64,000 nt of DNA from Dactylis glomerata (Eukaryota > Streptophyta > Magnoliopsida > Poales > Poaceae), in assembly GCA_007115705.1 (NCBI GenBank), contig QXEO01000247.1, forward strand, positions 17,365,952-17,429,951, in the 5' to 3' direction. Below, piece after piece: positions 42,773 through 55,844 of this stretch. The translations under genes and the position numbers were made by a program. The notes below the pieces were generated by a model. That model was not told the DNA's origin, ran no database searches, and worked only from the letters and a program-made list of their open reading frames with translations. Numbering within the stretch: position 1 is the first letter of the stretch; each line of letters starts with the position of its first letter.

Positions 42773-42975
42773 CTTGGAGGGTACGGGAGTGAGAGCGAGG
42801 AGAGCGATAGCAAAAGTTTTTCTGGGCCGGGCCAAATACACGAGAGCTGGAATGAGATTAACTTGGCAGTGGTAAAGTCTGTAGTATATCTGATTTTGCC
42901 AGTGGTTAATTGGGAATTCAAATGATGTATCTGAAAAGTGCCTTCACAACCAACTCCAAACCAATAGTAAAGATA
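42773..42975. repeat. Foldback element, right end
   Basis: The inverted complement of the left arm at 18801-19010, with scattered substitutions such as CTCATTCC for CTCGTTCT. It lies directly beyond the second GCCGC target copy, which shows that element A jumped into the foldback element. Confidence 0.75.
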
Positions 42976-45458
42976 TACTGCTTCAGGGGTATTTGGGGTC
43001 CTAATTTTTGGAGCCCCCTATTGGTGGAACAGGCTCAGTCTGCTCCAATCGTACTTCTATGTTGTACAACACCAGAGAATGTTGGGAATAAACAGCTGAC
43101 ATAGGGCGTAACAATTAGTTCAGGGTCCTGATGCCTCTCATTCTCAACGGCAAGCACTACAGCAGAATGCTCCCAAATTAGCATTATCTGGCTAGCTAAA
43201 AATCAAACCACATACCACATCTACCAAGCTCGTGAAGCAATGGTTGGCAAGCTATCGAATCAGGAAAAGTTCACTTGCTTTTTAGGAAAATGCAAAATAT
43301 ATGAGGTGCATATGTTCTTTTATAGACAGTGATCAGGTTATACATTAGTATTGTCCTAGCATGCTCAGGATAGGTAAAGGTACATCGGTTCGCCTAGCAT
43401 CCATTCACGCACTATCAACTACTCCCTCCGATCGGAAAGAGTAGTACAGTAAAATTTACTACTTCCGAATTGCTCAATTATACGATCTTGCATGTACGAC
43501 CTTCCACTAACTATGTTCTATTACGAGCATGTCATAAAAGGCAGTTAGAAATAACCAGTTGTGTGAGATTAGGGGTTGAAATCATGCAGTTAGGAAGGAG
43601 ATAATTAATGATAAACAAAATATCTCGTCAACAATACTGAACGTGTCACCATGCATTACAAAAAAGTTGAGATCTCAAAATACATTCTCACATAGAGTGA
43701 CATGTATTTCCATGCCATCATGACAATATTAGTAGTAATTTCTTTTTCATACACAAAGGTCACCCCCGGAGTCCAAAATTCACCATTAGTGTGCCCTCAA
43801 TGCATGTTGCAAGGATAAAAAAACCTACCATAGCTATCAACAATTAGCCTATGAAAGGATTGACATTCGGGATTGTTCACACAACACCATTTGATCATAG
43901 GAATGAGGTAAAGGAAAATTTCCTTTGGATCCAAGCGGAAAAATTTGGAGAATTAACATTCATTTACCCCCTTTTTTTATTCATATGTGTGGGGTTGAGG
44001 AAAGTCACAATACATGTGCCAGTTATATGACCCATCTAGTCTGATGTGGGATAACATTACTATGAGTCTTGTGTTTTTACAATTTATGCGATCGAACTTA
44101 CTCATGTAAAAAAATCATTTCATCTGTTTTGCGGGTGCTTTTCTATTGTATTGATATGTTTTCCCTATATTCCCGCATTTTTAAAATCCTATGAATAAAA
44201 GAGGCCCTAAATAACAAATTATTAAGGATAAACTTTTGTCAATGTACTATAGCTGGATATGCACCACCAAGGTTTTATGTTGAGAATCTATGCATCACTT
44301 TATCTTGTACACATTATTTTCATCATATTGCATGGTTTGGATAGGTACAATAACCTACTACATATTGGCATCATCTGTTGCTTCCAACACAATGTATATT
44401 GTGTTGCTTCCTTCATTGTATTCTTAGACACACACGCGCATGCAATATTGGCATCAATACACTAATTCTTCTTACTATATATCATGCATCAATTGACACA
44501 ATCAATATTTATGCATATACTATTGTGATCATTTACTCTTTGTCACACAATTCATGAATTCTTACGCCAATCTTCATTCCACTCATGTTGGCCTCTATTT
44601 TATACCTCAAACCCATACTTGTTGATACATCCAATAAATTACTGAAGAGTAGTAAGTTTATTTGCCTACACCTCATGTGTCCTTGTGTAAGATCTAAATG
44701 AGCATACAACGGATAGGACCGAGGGCTCACAGTAGTCAAATACACACCTCTTTGATTCAGAAGAGTTAAAAAATATTTTTATTGTATTGTAACTGTAGCA
44801 CCTAGACCAAATTATCTCAATGCTGGATTTCTTGAAAGTTCAGAAGGTTTAGAACACAAAGGAAATGAGATCAGAGATATATAGACCATGTTTTGCTTCC
44901 TAGTATATTCTACCTCACCATTTTTGTTTGTCCTATCGATCTTAGGCGTGAGCTAGAGTCCCAAATTCACTCTAGGACTCATAATGCGAGCCAGGTGACA
45001 TTGTAGTGTGGCTTGATCAGTTGCACCATTCTTCTGATGGATCGATGGGCGACAACACCCTACCATTGTTCGGTCTTCATTCGCTTTGCTTATCTGCAGT
45101 AGACAGCTGCCCTGAGGCTGTGTGGGTCAGCTCTTCTTGGTTCGGATGTGGCACCGAACTATGGAGGCTCAAAAAGCATCCTCGCGCAATCATGCATATA
45201 GTGGCCCCCATGAACCTCCTCAATATCACAGACTTCAGATATCCTGATGCCTCTCATTCATATACACACACATTCATACGTACACGGATTTCATATGCAT
45301 GTTTCCCAAGAACTATATCTGCCGCAGGAGAGTTATTACTGCAACCAAACATATTACCAATCAAATTAGGAGGTAAGGATTATCGCAGGTCGACTACAAC
45401 CTCTGCAATCTTTTTCTAGTGGTATATACCAAATTGTTTTCTCTAGTGAGTGGATGAG
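42976..45458. other. Unassigned DNA between elements A and B
   Basis: About 2.5 kb, mostly AT-rich with no long frame. A plus-strand frame of 137 codons lies at 45006-45419 (DNTLPLFGLHSLCLSAVDSC near its start); the minus strand is also open in pieces, so it may be a decayed gene fragment that I cannot name. A 17-base word is repeated at 43126 and 45242. A Stowaway-like CTCCCTCCGATC stands at about 43422. Confidence 0.5.
43420..43450. mobile_element. Stowaway-like terminal motif (partial)
   Basis: TACTCCCTCCGATCGGAAAG resembles the Stowaway/mariner MITE end CTCCCTCCGTTC preceded by TA. The complementary end (GGAGGGAG) was not found in the following several hundred bases, so this is at most a broken element. 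Confidence 0.35.
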
Positions 45459-46834
45459 TGATGACCCACAAGTATAGGGGATCGCAACAGTCTTCGAGGG
45501 AAGTAAAACCCAAATTTATTGATTCGACATACGGGGAGCCAAAGAATATTTATAAGCCTTAACAGATGAGTTGTCAATTCAGCTGCACCTGGAAATAGAC
45601 TTGCTCGCAGCAGTTTATCAGTAGCAATAGTTTTATAGTAGTGGCAGTAGTAAAATAGTAACAACAATAGTAAAATAAAGACGGTAGCGGTATCAATAGT
45701 AAACAGTAGGATTAAGTACTGTAGGCATAGGGATGGATGAACAGGCATTGCATGGACAAGATAATTCATGTAATAATCAAGACATGGGCAATTGCAGATA
45801 AATAATGATAAAGCATCCTAGTACTAAACAACCATAGGCATGTGTTCCATATATAGTCATACGTGCTCGCAATGAGAAACTTGCATGACATCTTCTGTCC
45901 TACCAGCCCGTTTGCAGCGGGGCCTCAAGGGAATCTACTGGTAATTAAGGTACTCCTTTTAATAGAGTACCGGAGCAAAGCATTAACACTCAGTGAACAC
46001 ATGTGATCCTCACATCACAGCCATCCCCTCTGGTTATCCCAATTATTGTCACCGTGGGGCCTTGGGTTCCGGGCAATGATATGTGTAAACAACTTGAAGG
46101 TAAGATCATAAACATCAATTATCATTATAAAACAATAATAAGTATAGATCTGAGATCATGGCACTCGGGCCCAAAGTGACAAGCATTAAGCGCAATAAGT
46201 TGCAACAATATCATAAGCACTAACAATGGGTACGAGGCACCATGCCCTAACAATCTCATAGCAATTACATGAATGATCTCAACCAATCCCTACCATCCCC
46301 TTCGCCTACAGCGGGAATTACTCACACATGGATGGTTGATGGAGAGACATCGGTGATGATGATGATCTCCTCCAAATCCCCGTCCTGGCAGGGTGCCAGA
46401 ACGGAGTTTCTGGTTCTGAATCACGGTTTCTGATGGTGGCGGCGCATCGGAACTCGATCTGGGTAAAATGCCGAACCCCTGATATTTTCAGGTCAGAGGG
46501 TATATGTAGGCGGAAGGAGGGGTCAAGGCGATGGCTGGGGCGGCCACACCACCCCCTGGCGCGGCCAGGCCTGGCCTGCGCCACCAGGTGGTGTGGTGCC
46601 CTCCTGGACCCTCTCCGTCTCGTACTCTGGCTCCGTGGGTCTTCTGGTAAAATAGGATTTTGCAGTATTTTCTGGGATTTTTCCTGTATGTTGGATTTCT
46701 GCACAAAAACAAGACACCGGGGCAATTCTGCTGAAAGTAACGTTAGTCTGTGTTAGTTGTATTCAAAATACACAAATTAGAGGAGAAACAATAGCAAAAG
46801 TGTTCGGGAAAGTAGATACGTTTTGGATGTATCA
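45459..46834 (-). repeat. 3' LTR of element B
   Basis: 1376 bases from TGATGACCCACAAG to TGTATCA on the plus strand, followed by the purine tract ACTCCCCCCAAGCTTAGC. The start and end match the Fatima group of grass Athila elements as I recall it. GTCACCAC-type runs near 46500 are low-complexity LTR sequence. Confidence 0.85.
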
Positions 46835-47880
46835 ACTCCCCCCAAGCTTAGCTTATTGCTTGTCCTCAAGCAATTCAGTTAACAACTGAGAGCGATAAAA
46901 GAAACTTTCACAAACACATTTGCTTTATAAGATGTATATATTCTCACTATATGATCAAGTACTAAGACAATTCATAATAAGAAGTATGCAACTAATATTA
47001 TCTCATAGTCATGCAAGCTATGAAAGAGTGCCAATACACTAATAACAAGCAACATGAAACATAAGAAGCTACAAGATTGTAATGCTCATAATAAGATATA
47101 AAAGAGTGGTATCTTGCTTGCCTTTATTTGTGGAGCAAAAAATAAATACCAAGGCACCTCTAAAGTTCAAGAGAAGACTAGAAGTAAAAATATCAAAGAT
47201 ACAAGCATCAAAGTTATACCACAATTAATCGTGTTCTGGGACAAGCACATTGCACTAAGAACGACAGCCATGCTCTCAAGAAGGTGCTTAAAGTTAGAAA
47301 ATGAAGACTCAACATAAAGTAAAAGAAAAGCCCTTCACAGAGGGAAGCAGGGATTTAACATGTGCTAGAGCTTTTTATTTGTAAAACAGAGATAAAAATT
47401 TGCTTTAAGAGGCGGTTGTTTCTGTCAACGACTGACAATGGGGTTCTTGCTATCTTCCATAATAAATAAGTGAGAGCGGTTCCGAGTTCTTTGAAAAATT
47501 GGCACATTGGTGCTCTTTTATAAAGCTTGGCACTCCTCCCCACTTTTCCATTCACAAACCATGGCTAACCGATTCCATCGGGTGCCCACCAACTTTCACA
47601 CACCATGGAGGAGTGCCTTTTTTCTTTCTTTTCTTTTTATTTAGATTACAATGGTCTGACCAGCTCCCTTGCAAAATTAATGATGAGCAGATGAAGCATG
47701 CAAGTTGAGGGGTACTTAATTCAATATGGAAGATAGCAAATCCGACTACTACGTCCTCATGAGCTAAAAACAGTGGCACAAAATGAGAAGTATTTGAAGG
47801 TTTTGAAAGGTAGCACATGAAAATTTACTTGGAATGGCTTTGAAATACCATGCATAGTAATTTATAGTGGACTCTTTGGA
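46835..47880 (-). mobile_element. Interior of B, left piece
   Basis: Non-coding 3' interior of B between its purine tract and the C insertion. No frame is called. The piece continues after C at 55845, and ATTAC (47881-47885 and 55840-55844) marks the site. Confidence 0.75.
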
Positions 47881-47885
47881 ATTAC
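47881..47885. repeat. Target-site duplication of C, left
   Basis: ATTAC before TGATGTC, repeated at 55840-55844 after GTATCA. Confidence 0.9.
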
Positions 47886-49318
47886 TGATGTCTACGCACG
47901 CGTTTGTTCTTGTAGACAGTGTTGGGCCTCCAAGTGCAGAGGTTTGTAGAGCAGCAGCAATTTTCCCTTAAGTGGATCACCCAAGGTTTATCGAACTCAG
48001 GGAGGAGGAGGTCAAAGCTATCCCTCTCAAGCAACCCTGCAATTACGATACAGAAAGTCTCTTGTGTCCCCAACACACCCAATACACTTGTCATATGTAT
48101 AGGTGCACTAGTTCGGCAAAGAGATTGTAAAATACAAGTAGTAGTGATGATTATAAGTAGTATATGTAATCTGAAATAAATATCACTGCGAGTAAACATG
48201 TAACAAAACTAAAAGGAAACGGTGTGCAAAGCTTGGAAACAAGGCCTAGGGATCATACTTTCACTAGTGGACACACTCTCAACAAATATAACATAATTGA
48301 ACCAATAGATACTAACATCAATATGCCACTCTAAACAATTCTCCAATGGAATACGAACACTAATCATACGTAGGGCTACGAAGCACTCCTCAAAGTCTGT
48401 ATTTCCCCAAACTAGATTGTCCCACACTATCACCATGAACGCACTAGATGGTTCCAACAAACACCAACAATTCATAGAGACATTAACCAAAAAGATACAC
48501 ATGATGCGCACAATAGTCACCTTCACACCATGATACAAGGTATCTCCGGAGATTACAATAATAAAGAACGGGAGTAGCATAATATCTGAATAATAGCATC
48601 TACCAATTCAACTAGATACAAAGCTCACGATCACATAAAGATCACATCATGGGAGAGAGAGGTGAACCACATAGCTACAGGCAGAGCCCTTAGCCCCGGA
48701 GGAGAACTACTCCCTCCTCATCATAGGAGGCAGCAACAGCAATGAAGATGGCGGTGAGGTCGATGGAGACGGCGGAGACGGCGATGGAGACCGATGGACA
48801 TGGCTCCGGGGCACTTCCCCGTTCTCGCAGGGTGCCGAAATAGAGACTTTTGTCCCCCAAAATTCGTCGTCGGCGGCGGCGGAGCTGCAGAACTCTTTCT
48901 GGAAATTTTGTTGATTCCTTTAGGGTTTTCCATCCCAAGGCTTCTTATAGGCGAAGGGGCATCATCAGGAATGGACCAGGGGGCCTCACCATAGGTGGGC
49001 GCGGCCAGGGCCTGGGCTGCGCCCCTGGTGGTGAGGGTGCCCTCAGGCCCCTCTCCGGCTCCCGTTTGGTCCTCGTCCTTCATCCGGGCAAAATAGGAGT
49101 TTCGGTCTTTGTTTTGTCCAATTCCGAGAATATTTCCTGTGTAGCTTTTCTGAAACATAAAAACAGTAAAAAACATGGAACTAGCACTGTGGCATCTTGT
49201 TAGTAGGTTAGTTCCGGAAATTGCATAAAAACGCCATGAAGTGTAAACAAAACATGAATCAAATGGTGTAAAACAAGCATGGAGCATCAAAAATTATAGA
49301 TACATTTGAGACATATCA
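47886..49318 (-). repeat. 3' LTR of element C
   Basis: 1433 bases from TGATGTCTACGCACGC to ACATATCA. The purine tract GCATCCCCAAGCTT (minus strand AAGCTTGGGGATGC) follows at 49320. Confidence 0.9.
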
Positions 49319-51810
49319 AGCATCCCCAAGCTTAACTCCTGCTCGTCCTCGAGTAGGTAAGTGATAACAAAAGAATAATTTTTGAGGTGACATGCACCAT
49401 CACAATCTTGATCATCTAGGTAAAGCATTGAGTGTTGGGATCAAAAGAACTTAAAACATGGGCACAAAAGATATAATCTTGACAATAAGAAACTTAGCAA
49501 CCATGTTATAACATGAATAAGAACACAAACAAAAGATCATGAATACAATGAAAGTCAAACGTGTGTTCAAATCATATGGAAAAACATAGCAAATGGTTTT
49601 CAGCTTGTCCTTCATGGAATAGCAAAACATAAATGCATAGGACACCTTCAAGTTACAAATAATGGCAACTATGCTCTCTTAGACGGTGCATAAAGGTAGA
49701 AGGTGGAGAGTCAACATAAAAGTAAAAGAAAGACCCTTCATAGAGGGAAGCAGTGATTAAACATGTGCTAGAGCTTTTCATTTGTAAAACAGAGAGATAA
49801 AAATTTGGTTTTGAGAGGTGGTTGTCTTTGTAAACGACTGGCAATGGGGTTCTTACTATCTTCCATACAAAAATGAAGCAAGTTTTTGAGAGAGAGATTG
49901 GCACTTTTGTGCTCTTTTATATAGCTTGGCACTCCTCCCCACCTTTTTTCCTTTCACAAACCATGGCTAACCGATTCCATCGGGTGCCCACCAACATTCA
50001 CATACCATGGAAGAGTGTCTTTTTTTCTTTCTTTTTTCTCTTTTTTTTCTTTTTGGAGTAAGACAATATGGAAGATAGCAAATCCGACCACTACGTCCCC
50101 ATGAGCTAAAAATAGTGTCACAAAATGAGAAGTGTTTTAAAGTTTTTTTTAAAAGGTAGCACATAAAAATTTACTTGGAATGGCTTGCAAATACCATGCA
50201 TAGGAATTTATAGTGGACACAATGGCGAACTTAGTTTTTGGGAGTTGGATGCACGAGTAGAGCTCATACTCAGTACAAAATGAGGGCTAGCAAAAGACTG
50301 GGAGCGACCAACTAAGAGAGCAATAACGGCCATAAATATGCAAAGCGACAAAACATCATTAAGAGAAGCATAAAATGGCATCAAAAGTCAAAAACTAAAT
50401 GATCATAGAGGCTTATGGTGACTTGTTAGAGTCAAACATGTTGTAAGCATGTGCCAAGTCAACCCAAATAAAGCATCAAAGGAGAAAACCAAATAAATGC
50501 TTCCACAAAAAGAGGAATGCATGATTTTTCAAAGGCTCATTAAGCAATCTCAGTCATTTGAGACAATTCATGCTACAGCAAAAATCACTAAGCATACTAT
50601 CAAAACAACTTCAAGCATGGCATGCAAAAGTCTAAGCCGCAGTCTAAACAAGCTCCTTTCTGTACCACTTTTTGCATGAAACTTTTTCTCTTTTCCAACA
50701 CCATTCAAACCTTTTTGAAACAACTCTCTTGATGAATACCAACATAGACCAGAGGTCCAAATACACCTTGATGCAAAAGATATAACAAGATCTAAACAAA
50801 AATCAAGGCAAAAAATGAAAGCTAAATGCAGTAGGTGAAAAAGAGAACACTCATTGAACGATGAGAGTGAAAACAAGAGTGTTCTTGGCAATGAAAAACG
50901 GAGTAAGTCTCTCTCCAAAACAAACATGATGTGATCCAACCATTTATTACAGCAAACAAAGCAAAAGAAAACTGAAAGCAAAAGTAAAGACGCTCCAAGA
51001 AAAACGCATAGAATATAAAGCAATAAAAATATAGTGTCTTGAAAGGTGACCTGATTTTTGCCGATGAAGAAGGGGTGCCTCGGGGGCATCCCCAAGCTTT
51101 GATGCTTGTACCTCTTGGATATTTCTTGGGGTGCATGGGCATCCCCAAGCTTGAGCTTTTGTCCATTTTTCACCTCATCTCATCATTCTCCAATCCCTAC
51201 ACTTGAAAACTTCCTTCATACAAAACTCAACATAATTCTATTAGCAACGTTAGCATAAACATAATAATGAATCAACCCTTTTTGGGTTCAGATTTCAACT
51301 CAAAACCACCACATATATAGCATATACTACTGTAGCAACTTCCCCAAAAGTTCCGTGATCAAAAGAACTCAAAAAGAAAGCGATCGAGAGGCAAACACAA
51401 ATAGTGGTAGAAATCTGTCAAAACAGAACAGCTGACAGATGTCGATTTTTTTGAGGGTTTTCTTTTGCTCAAATCAAAAAGTGTAAAACTAATGAAAGTT
51501 TGGAAATAACCTGGGGCATATGCACGAGAAATTGCAGGTCAAAAAGATATTCTGAGAATTTTCACAAATTTTTATGGTGCAGCACCGAGATCTGTTTCAG
51601 TACAGCAACTTCCCCAAATCTTACCTCACTCAAATTAGAGGTTTCTCTTGGCACAACAACGAAATAAAAATGATAAGGAGCAGTTATTACAGTAGTAATA
51701 ACTTCCAAGACTCAAATAAAAAAAAGAACTAAAAGTAAAACAATGGGTTATCTCCCAAGAGTGCTTTTCTTTAACGCCTTTGAGCTAGGTGCAGTAATTT
51801 GCAAAGATGC
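49319..51810 (-). mobile_element. Interior of C, non-coding 3' part
   Basis: About 2.5 kb of AT-rich sequence alike in A and D. Holds two internal copies of the purine-tract motif at 51086-51099 and 51139-51152. No gene is seen. Confidence 0.75.
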
Positions 51811-52659
51811 TCATGTAGGCGCCATAAAAGAGCTTAAGGCAACGACGCTATAAAAGAACTTGAAGCAAGAAAGAGCATCAAAAAGCAAATATGAAACATA
51901 TTTAAATCTAAACCACTTCCTATGAAAAATAGTCTTGTAAAGAGATAAGTCATGAAAGCACAAGGCGAAAAGCATAGGAAGGCTAAACAAGTACAACCTC
52001 AAGAATTCCAACAAAAAGAGGGGAAACTCAATATTGTTGAGATCCATCAAACCATGTTTCCCTCTCTCATAGTAACTTTTAGTAGCATCATAAGTAGAAC
52101 TAACATAACTATCACATAAAGCATCCTTATCATGAGCCACATGCACAAAAGAATTAATACTCCCCACATGAACAATCGTAGTAGGAGCAGATCTACCAAA
52201 ATAGCTATTCTCATCACCATAATCATCAAAAATAGGAGGCATATTGTAATCCTACCTTATTTCTGTCTCAATAGTAGGTGAACTGAAAATATTGTACTCA
52301 TCATTTTAATCATCATAAGCAATAGAATAGCTATCTTCCAAAGCGTATTCATCAAACATATCATGATAGGAAGGAACATGGATAGTACTAATGGTGCAAC
52401 AATTATTAACCTCATAATTTTTCGAATTGGTACCAAAAATATTTTCAATATTGAAAGTAGAGTGCTTTTCCCAATCATGATCACTAACAGGCATGAGAAC
52501 ATCATCAAGATCAGAATTATCATAATCTATAATAGGAGCAACATGCTTAGGGGAAGATGCCGTTTCCTCTCTCCTTTTACTCCTCCTCTTCTTCTTCTTC
52601 TTACTCTTCTTACTCTCTCCTTTAGGAGGGAGAGACTTGAAAGGCATCTTTTCCACATA

Positions 52660-53430
52660 CACTAGTAGGAAAACCCTTATAGGTGGGATGCAATTCTGTG
52701 GCGCACTAGCCAGCATTGCGCCAGGTGCGCCACAGAAATAATTTCTGTGGCGCACCAAAAGACCATGCGCCACAAAAATAGGGTGGGACCCACGCCCTAT
52801 CAGCCTCAATCATTGGTTCCTCTATTTCTGTGGCGCATCAGGGCCAGTGCGCCACAGAATTAGAGCATTCTGTGGCGCACCAAGACTAGTGCGCCACAGA
52901 ATTCGGGTAATTCTGTGGCGCACTGGCCCTGGTGAGCATTCTGTGGCGCACCAAGACCAGTGCGCCACAGAATTAGGGTAACAGTGCGCCACAGAATTAG
53001 GGTAATAGTGCGCCACAGAATTAGCTCGTCCTACCACCGCACCCCCCCCCCCCCGTGGGTCGCCTTTTTAGTCTTTTAAAAAATAAAATAAAATGATATA
53101 AGGTTTGAAAAAATTCAAAAAATCAGATTTAGTTATGTTATGTGATCTAGTAAGTAAGAAAAATAATAAAAATGAATTTTCATATTTTTTACAAAAAAAC
53201 TTTATGTCTCAGTAAAATGGCCATAACTTTTTCATATGAAGTCGGATTAAAAAGTTTTTTATATGAAAAAGTATCTACACGAAAAGTTACATCCAAATTC
53301 AACGACCTATGGTCGTTTTGACAAATTTTAGAATCTCAAAATTCAAAAGGGAAAATAGATTTTTTCGCACTTTTTTATTTTCAATTTTTTTTTAATTTTT
53401 TTTAGATCAAAATTTATATTGGATTAGTTA
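52660..53430. mobile_element. CACTA transposon fragment with subterminal repeats
   Basis: Starts CACTAGTAGGAAAAC, a typical CACTA end, preceded by ATA. The next ~360 bases hold about six forward and seven inverted copies of TCTGTGGCGCA, the usual subterminal binding-site array. Then come a run of 13 C, an AT-rich stretch with CCATAACTTTTTCATATG, and a microsatellite. No opposite end (TAGTG) was found before the gag-like frame of C resumes, so it is probably one end of a deleted element. Confidence 0.75.
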
Positions 53431-53902
53431 TATACACACATATAGCACACATGCAAATATATATACACACATATATATACATATACACACACATATACAC
53501 ATACATATACACACACATATACACACATGCAGATATATACACACACATACACACATATATACACACATATATATACACATATACACACATATATACACAT
53601 ACACACACATATATGCATACGTACATACATATACATACATATACACACATATACGCACACATACACACATATATACGTACATATATGCACACATACACAC
53701 ATATATGCACATATATGCACATATACGCACACATACACACATATATACACACATATATACACACACATATACACACATATATACACATACACACACATAT
53801 ATGCACACATACACACACATATACATATATATACACACATATACGCACACATACACACACATATAAACATATATACGCACATATACACACATATACGCAC
53901 AT
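53431..53902. repeat. Long CA/TA microsatellite
   Basis: About 470 bases of imperfect ACACATATA units with rare G, between the CACTA fragment and the gag-like frame of C. It creates long but meaningless frames rich in Tyr/Val/Cys or Thr/His/Ile on both strands. Confidence 0.95.
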
Positions 53903-54385
53903 GATCACCAGGATGGACAGTTCCATCTCCTAAATAGCAGTTATTCATAGCACATTCAATAATTTTCATAGGTATTTTAAAAGGATGAGGAGCACAAGCA
54001 TCATAAGAATTATCACACATGGGAGATAAAAAATATCATCAGAGCAAATTTTCTGCACTAAAGCTGGGGAACTAAAAATTTTCTGCAAAATATCATCAGA
54101 CTTTTCTATAGCATTAGCAATAACGGTGTTCAAAGCATTCATACTAACAACACTATTAGCATGCAAATTAAGCTCTAAAGGTTTTTCAATTTTCTCTTCA
54201 AACACTTCATATCCTAATGTAGGTAAAATACTATAGAACTCTTTGTTTTCTATTAAGTCTAACTAAAAAAATAAAAACAAGAAACAAAAAGATATAATTA
54301 TAGAATCTAAAGGAAATAACTTCGAGCACTCACCAGCAACTAAAAGACTTAGTAACCAAAGCATGTGAGTACCTTTTACCTTACC

Positions 54386-54403
54386 TCCCCGGCAACGGCG
54401 CCA
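54386..54403 (-). other. Primer binding site of C (tRNA-Asp)
   Basis: Minus-strand TGGCGCCGTTGCCGGGGA, identical to the sites of A and D. Confidence 0.9.
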
Positions 54404-54413
54404 GAAAAGAGCT

Positions 54414-55839
54414 TGATGTCTACGCACGCATCTGTTCTTGTAGACAGTGTTGGGCCTCCAAGTGTAGAGGTTTGTAGAGCAGCAGCAAGTTTCCTTTAAG
54501 TGGATCACCCAAGGTTTATCGAACTCAGGGAGGAGGAGGTCAAAGCTATCCCTCTCAAGCAAACTTGCAATTACGATACAGAGAATCTCTTGTGTCCCCA
54601 ACACACACAATACACTTGTCAGATGTATAGGTGCACTAGTTTAGCGAAGAGATAGTGAAATACAAGTAGTAGTGATGATTATAAATAGTAAATGTAATCT
54701 AAAATAAATATCACTGCGAGCAAACATGTAACAAAACTAAAAGGAAATGGTGTGCAAAGCTTGGAAACAAGGCCTAGGGATCATACTTTCACTAGTGAAC
54801 ACACTCTCAACAAATATAACATAATTGAACCAATAGATACTAATATCAATATGCCACTCTAAATAATTCTCCAATGGAAAATTAACACTAATCATACGTA
54901 GGGCTACGAAGCACTCCTCAAAGTCCGTATTTCCCCAAACTAGATTGTCCCACACTATCACCATGAACGCACTAGATGGTTTCAATAAACACCAACAATT
55001 CATAGAGACATTAACCAAAAAGATACACATGATGCGCACACTAGTCACCTTCACACAATGATACAAGGTATCTCTAGAGATTACAATAATAAAGCACGGG
55101 AGTCGCATAATATCTGAATAATAGCATCTACCAATTCAACTAGATACAAAGCTCACGATCACATAAATATCACATCATGGGAGAGAGAGGTGAACCACAT
55201 AGCTACCGGCAGAGCCCTTAGCCCCGGGGGAGAACTACTCCCTTCTCATCATAGGAGGCAGCAACATCGATGAAGATGGCGGTGAGGTCGATGGAGATGG
55301 CGATGGAGACCGATGAAGATGGCTACGGGGGCACTTCCCCGTCCTGGCAGGGTGCCAAAACAGAGACTTCTGTCCCCCGAAATTCGTTGGCGGCGACGGC
55401 GGAGCTGCGGAACTCTTTCTAGAAATTTCGCCAATTCCTTTAGGGTTTTCCGTCCTGAGGCTTCTTGTAGGCGAAGGGGCATCATCAGGAGTGGACCAGG
55501 AGGGCCTCACCATAGGTGGGCATGGCCAGGGCCTGGGCCGCGCCCCCTGGTGGTGAGGGTGCACTTTGGCCCCTCTCCGGCCCCCGTTTGGTCCTCGTCC
55601 TTCATCTGGGCAAAATAGGAGTTTTGGTCTTCGTTTTGTCCAATTCCAAGAATATTTTCTGTGTAGCTATTCTGAAACACAAAACAGCAAAAAACATGGA
55701 ACTGGCACTGTGACATCTTGTTAGTAGGTTAGTTCCAGAAATTGCATAAAAATGCCACAACGTGTAAACAAAACATGAAGCAAATGGCGTAAAACAAGCA
55801 TGGAGCATAAAAAATTATAGATACGTTTGAGACGTATCA
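54414..55839 (-). repeat. 5' LTR of element C
   Basis: 1426 bases from TGATGTCTACGCACGC to GACGTATCA, starting ten bases beyond the primer site. It ends at ATTAC, the target duplication. Confidence 0.9.
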
Positions 55840-55844
55840 ATTAC
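55840..55844. repeat. Target-site duplication of C, right
   Basis: ATTAC, matching 47881-47885; B resumes directly after it. Confidence 0.9.

Larger units (their letters stand above)
51811..54205 (-). pseudogene. Broken gag-like frame of element C
   Basis: Minus-strand pieces: 53966-54205 (start, MFEEKIEKPLELN), a shifted piece down to ~53903 with GDGTVHPGDH typical of this Gag group, and after the inserted DNA 52257-52659 (Lys/Arg-rich, KKSKKKKKRRSKRR, then DLDDVLMPVSDHDWEKH) and 51811-52242 (ending in a hydrophobic, membrane-like stretch). Frameshifts and the insertion at 52660-53902 make it non-functional. The capsid core that should follow GDH is missing, replaced by the inserted DNA. 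Confidence 0.65.
47886..55839 (-). mobile_element. Sabrina-like Athila element C, complete, non-autonomous
   Basis: LTRs at 47886-49318 (3') and 54414-55839 (5'), primer site for tRNA-Asp at 54386-54403, ATTAC target duplication on both sides. The interior of ~5.1 kb has only broken gag-like frames and is itself interrupted by a CACTA-type fragment and a microsatellite. About nine differences in the first ~190 aligned LTR bases put it between A and Tat in age. Confidence 0.9.

Noticed and set aside
53042..53054. Run of 13 C as a telomere or quadruplex feature
   Set aside because: A lone homopolymer inside the CACTA fragment without repeated G/C tracts around it.
53414..54020. Long frames of up to 198 codons on both strands
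   Set aside because: They are translations of the CA/TA microsatellite (Tyr/Val/Cys or Thr/His/Ile runs) and have no gene-like composition.
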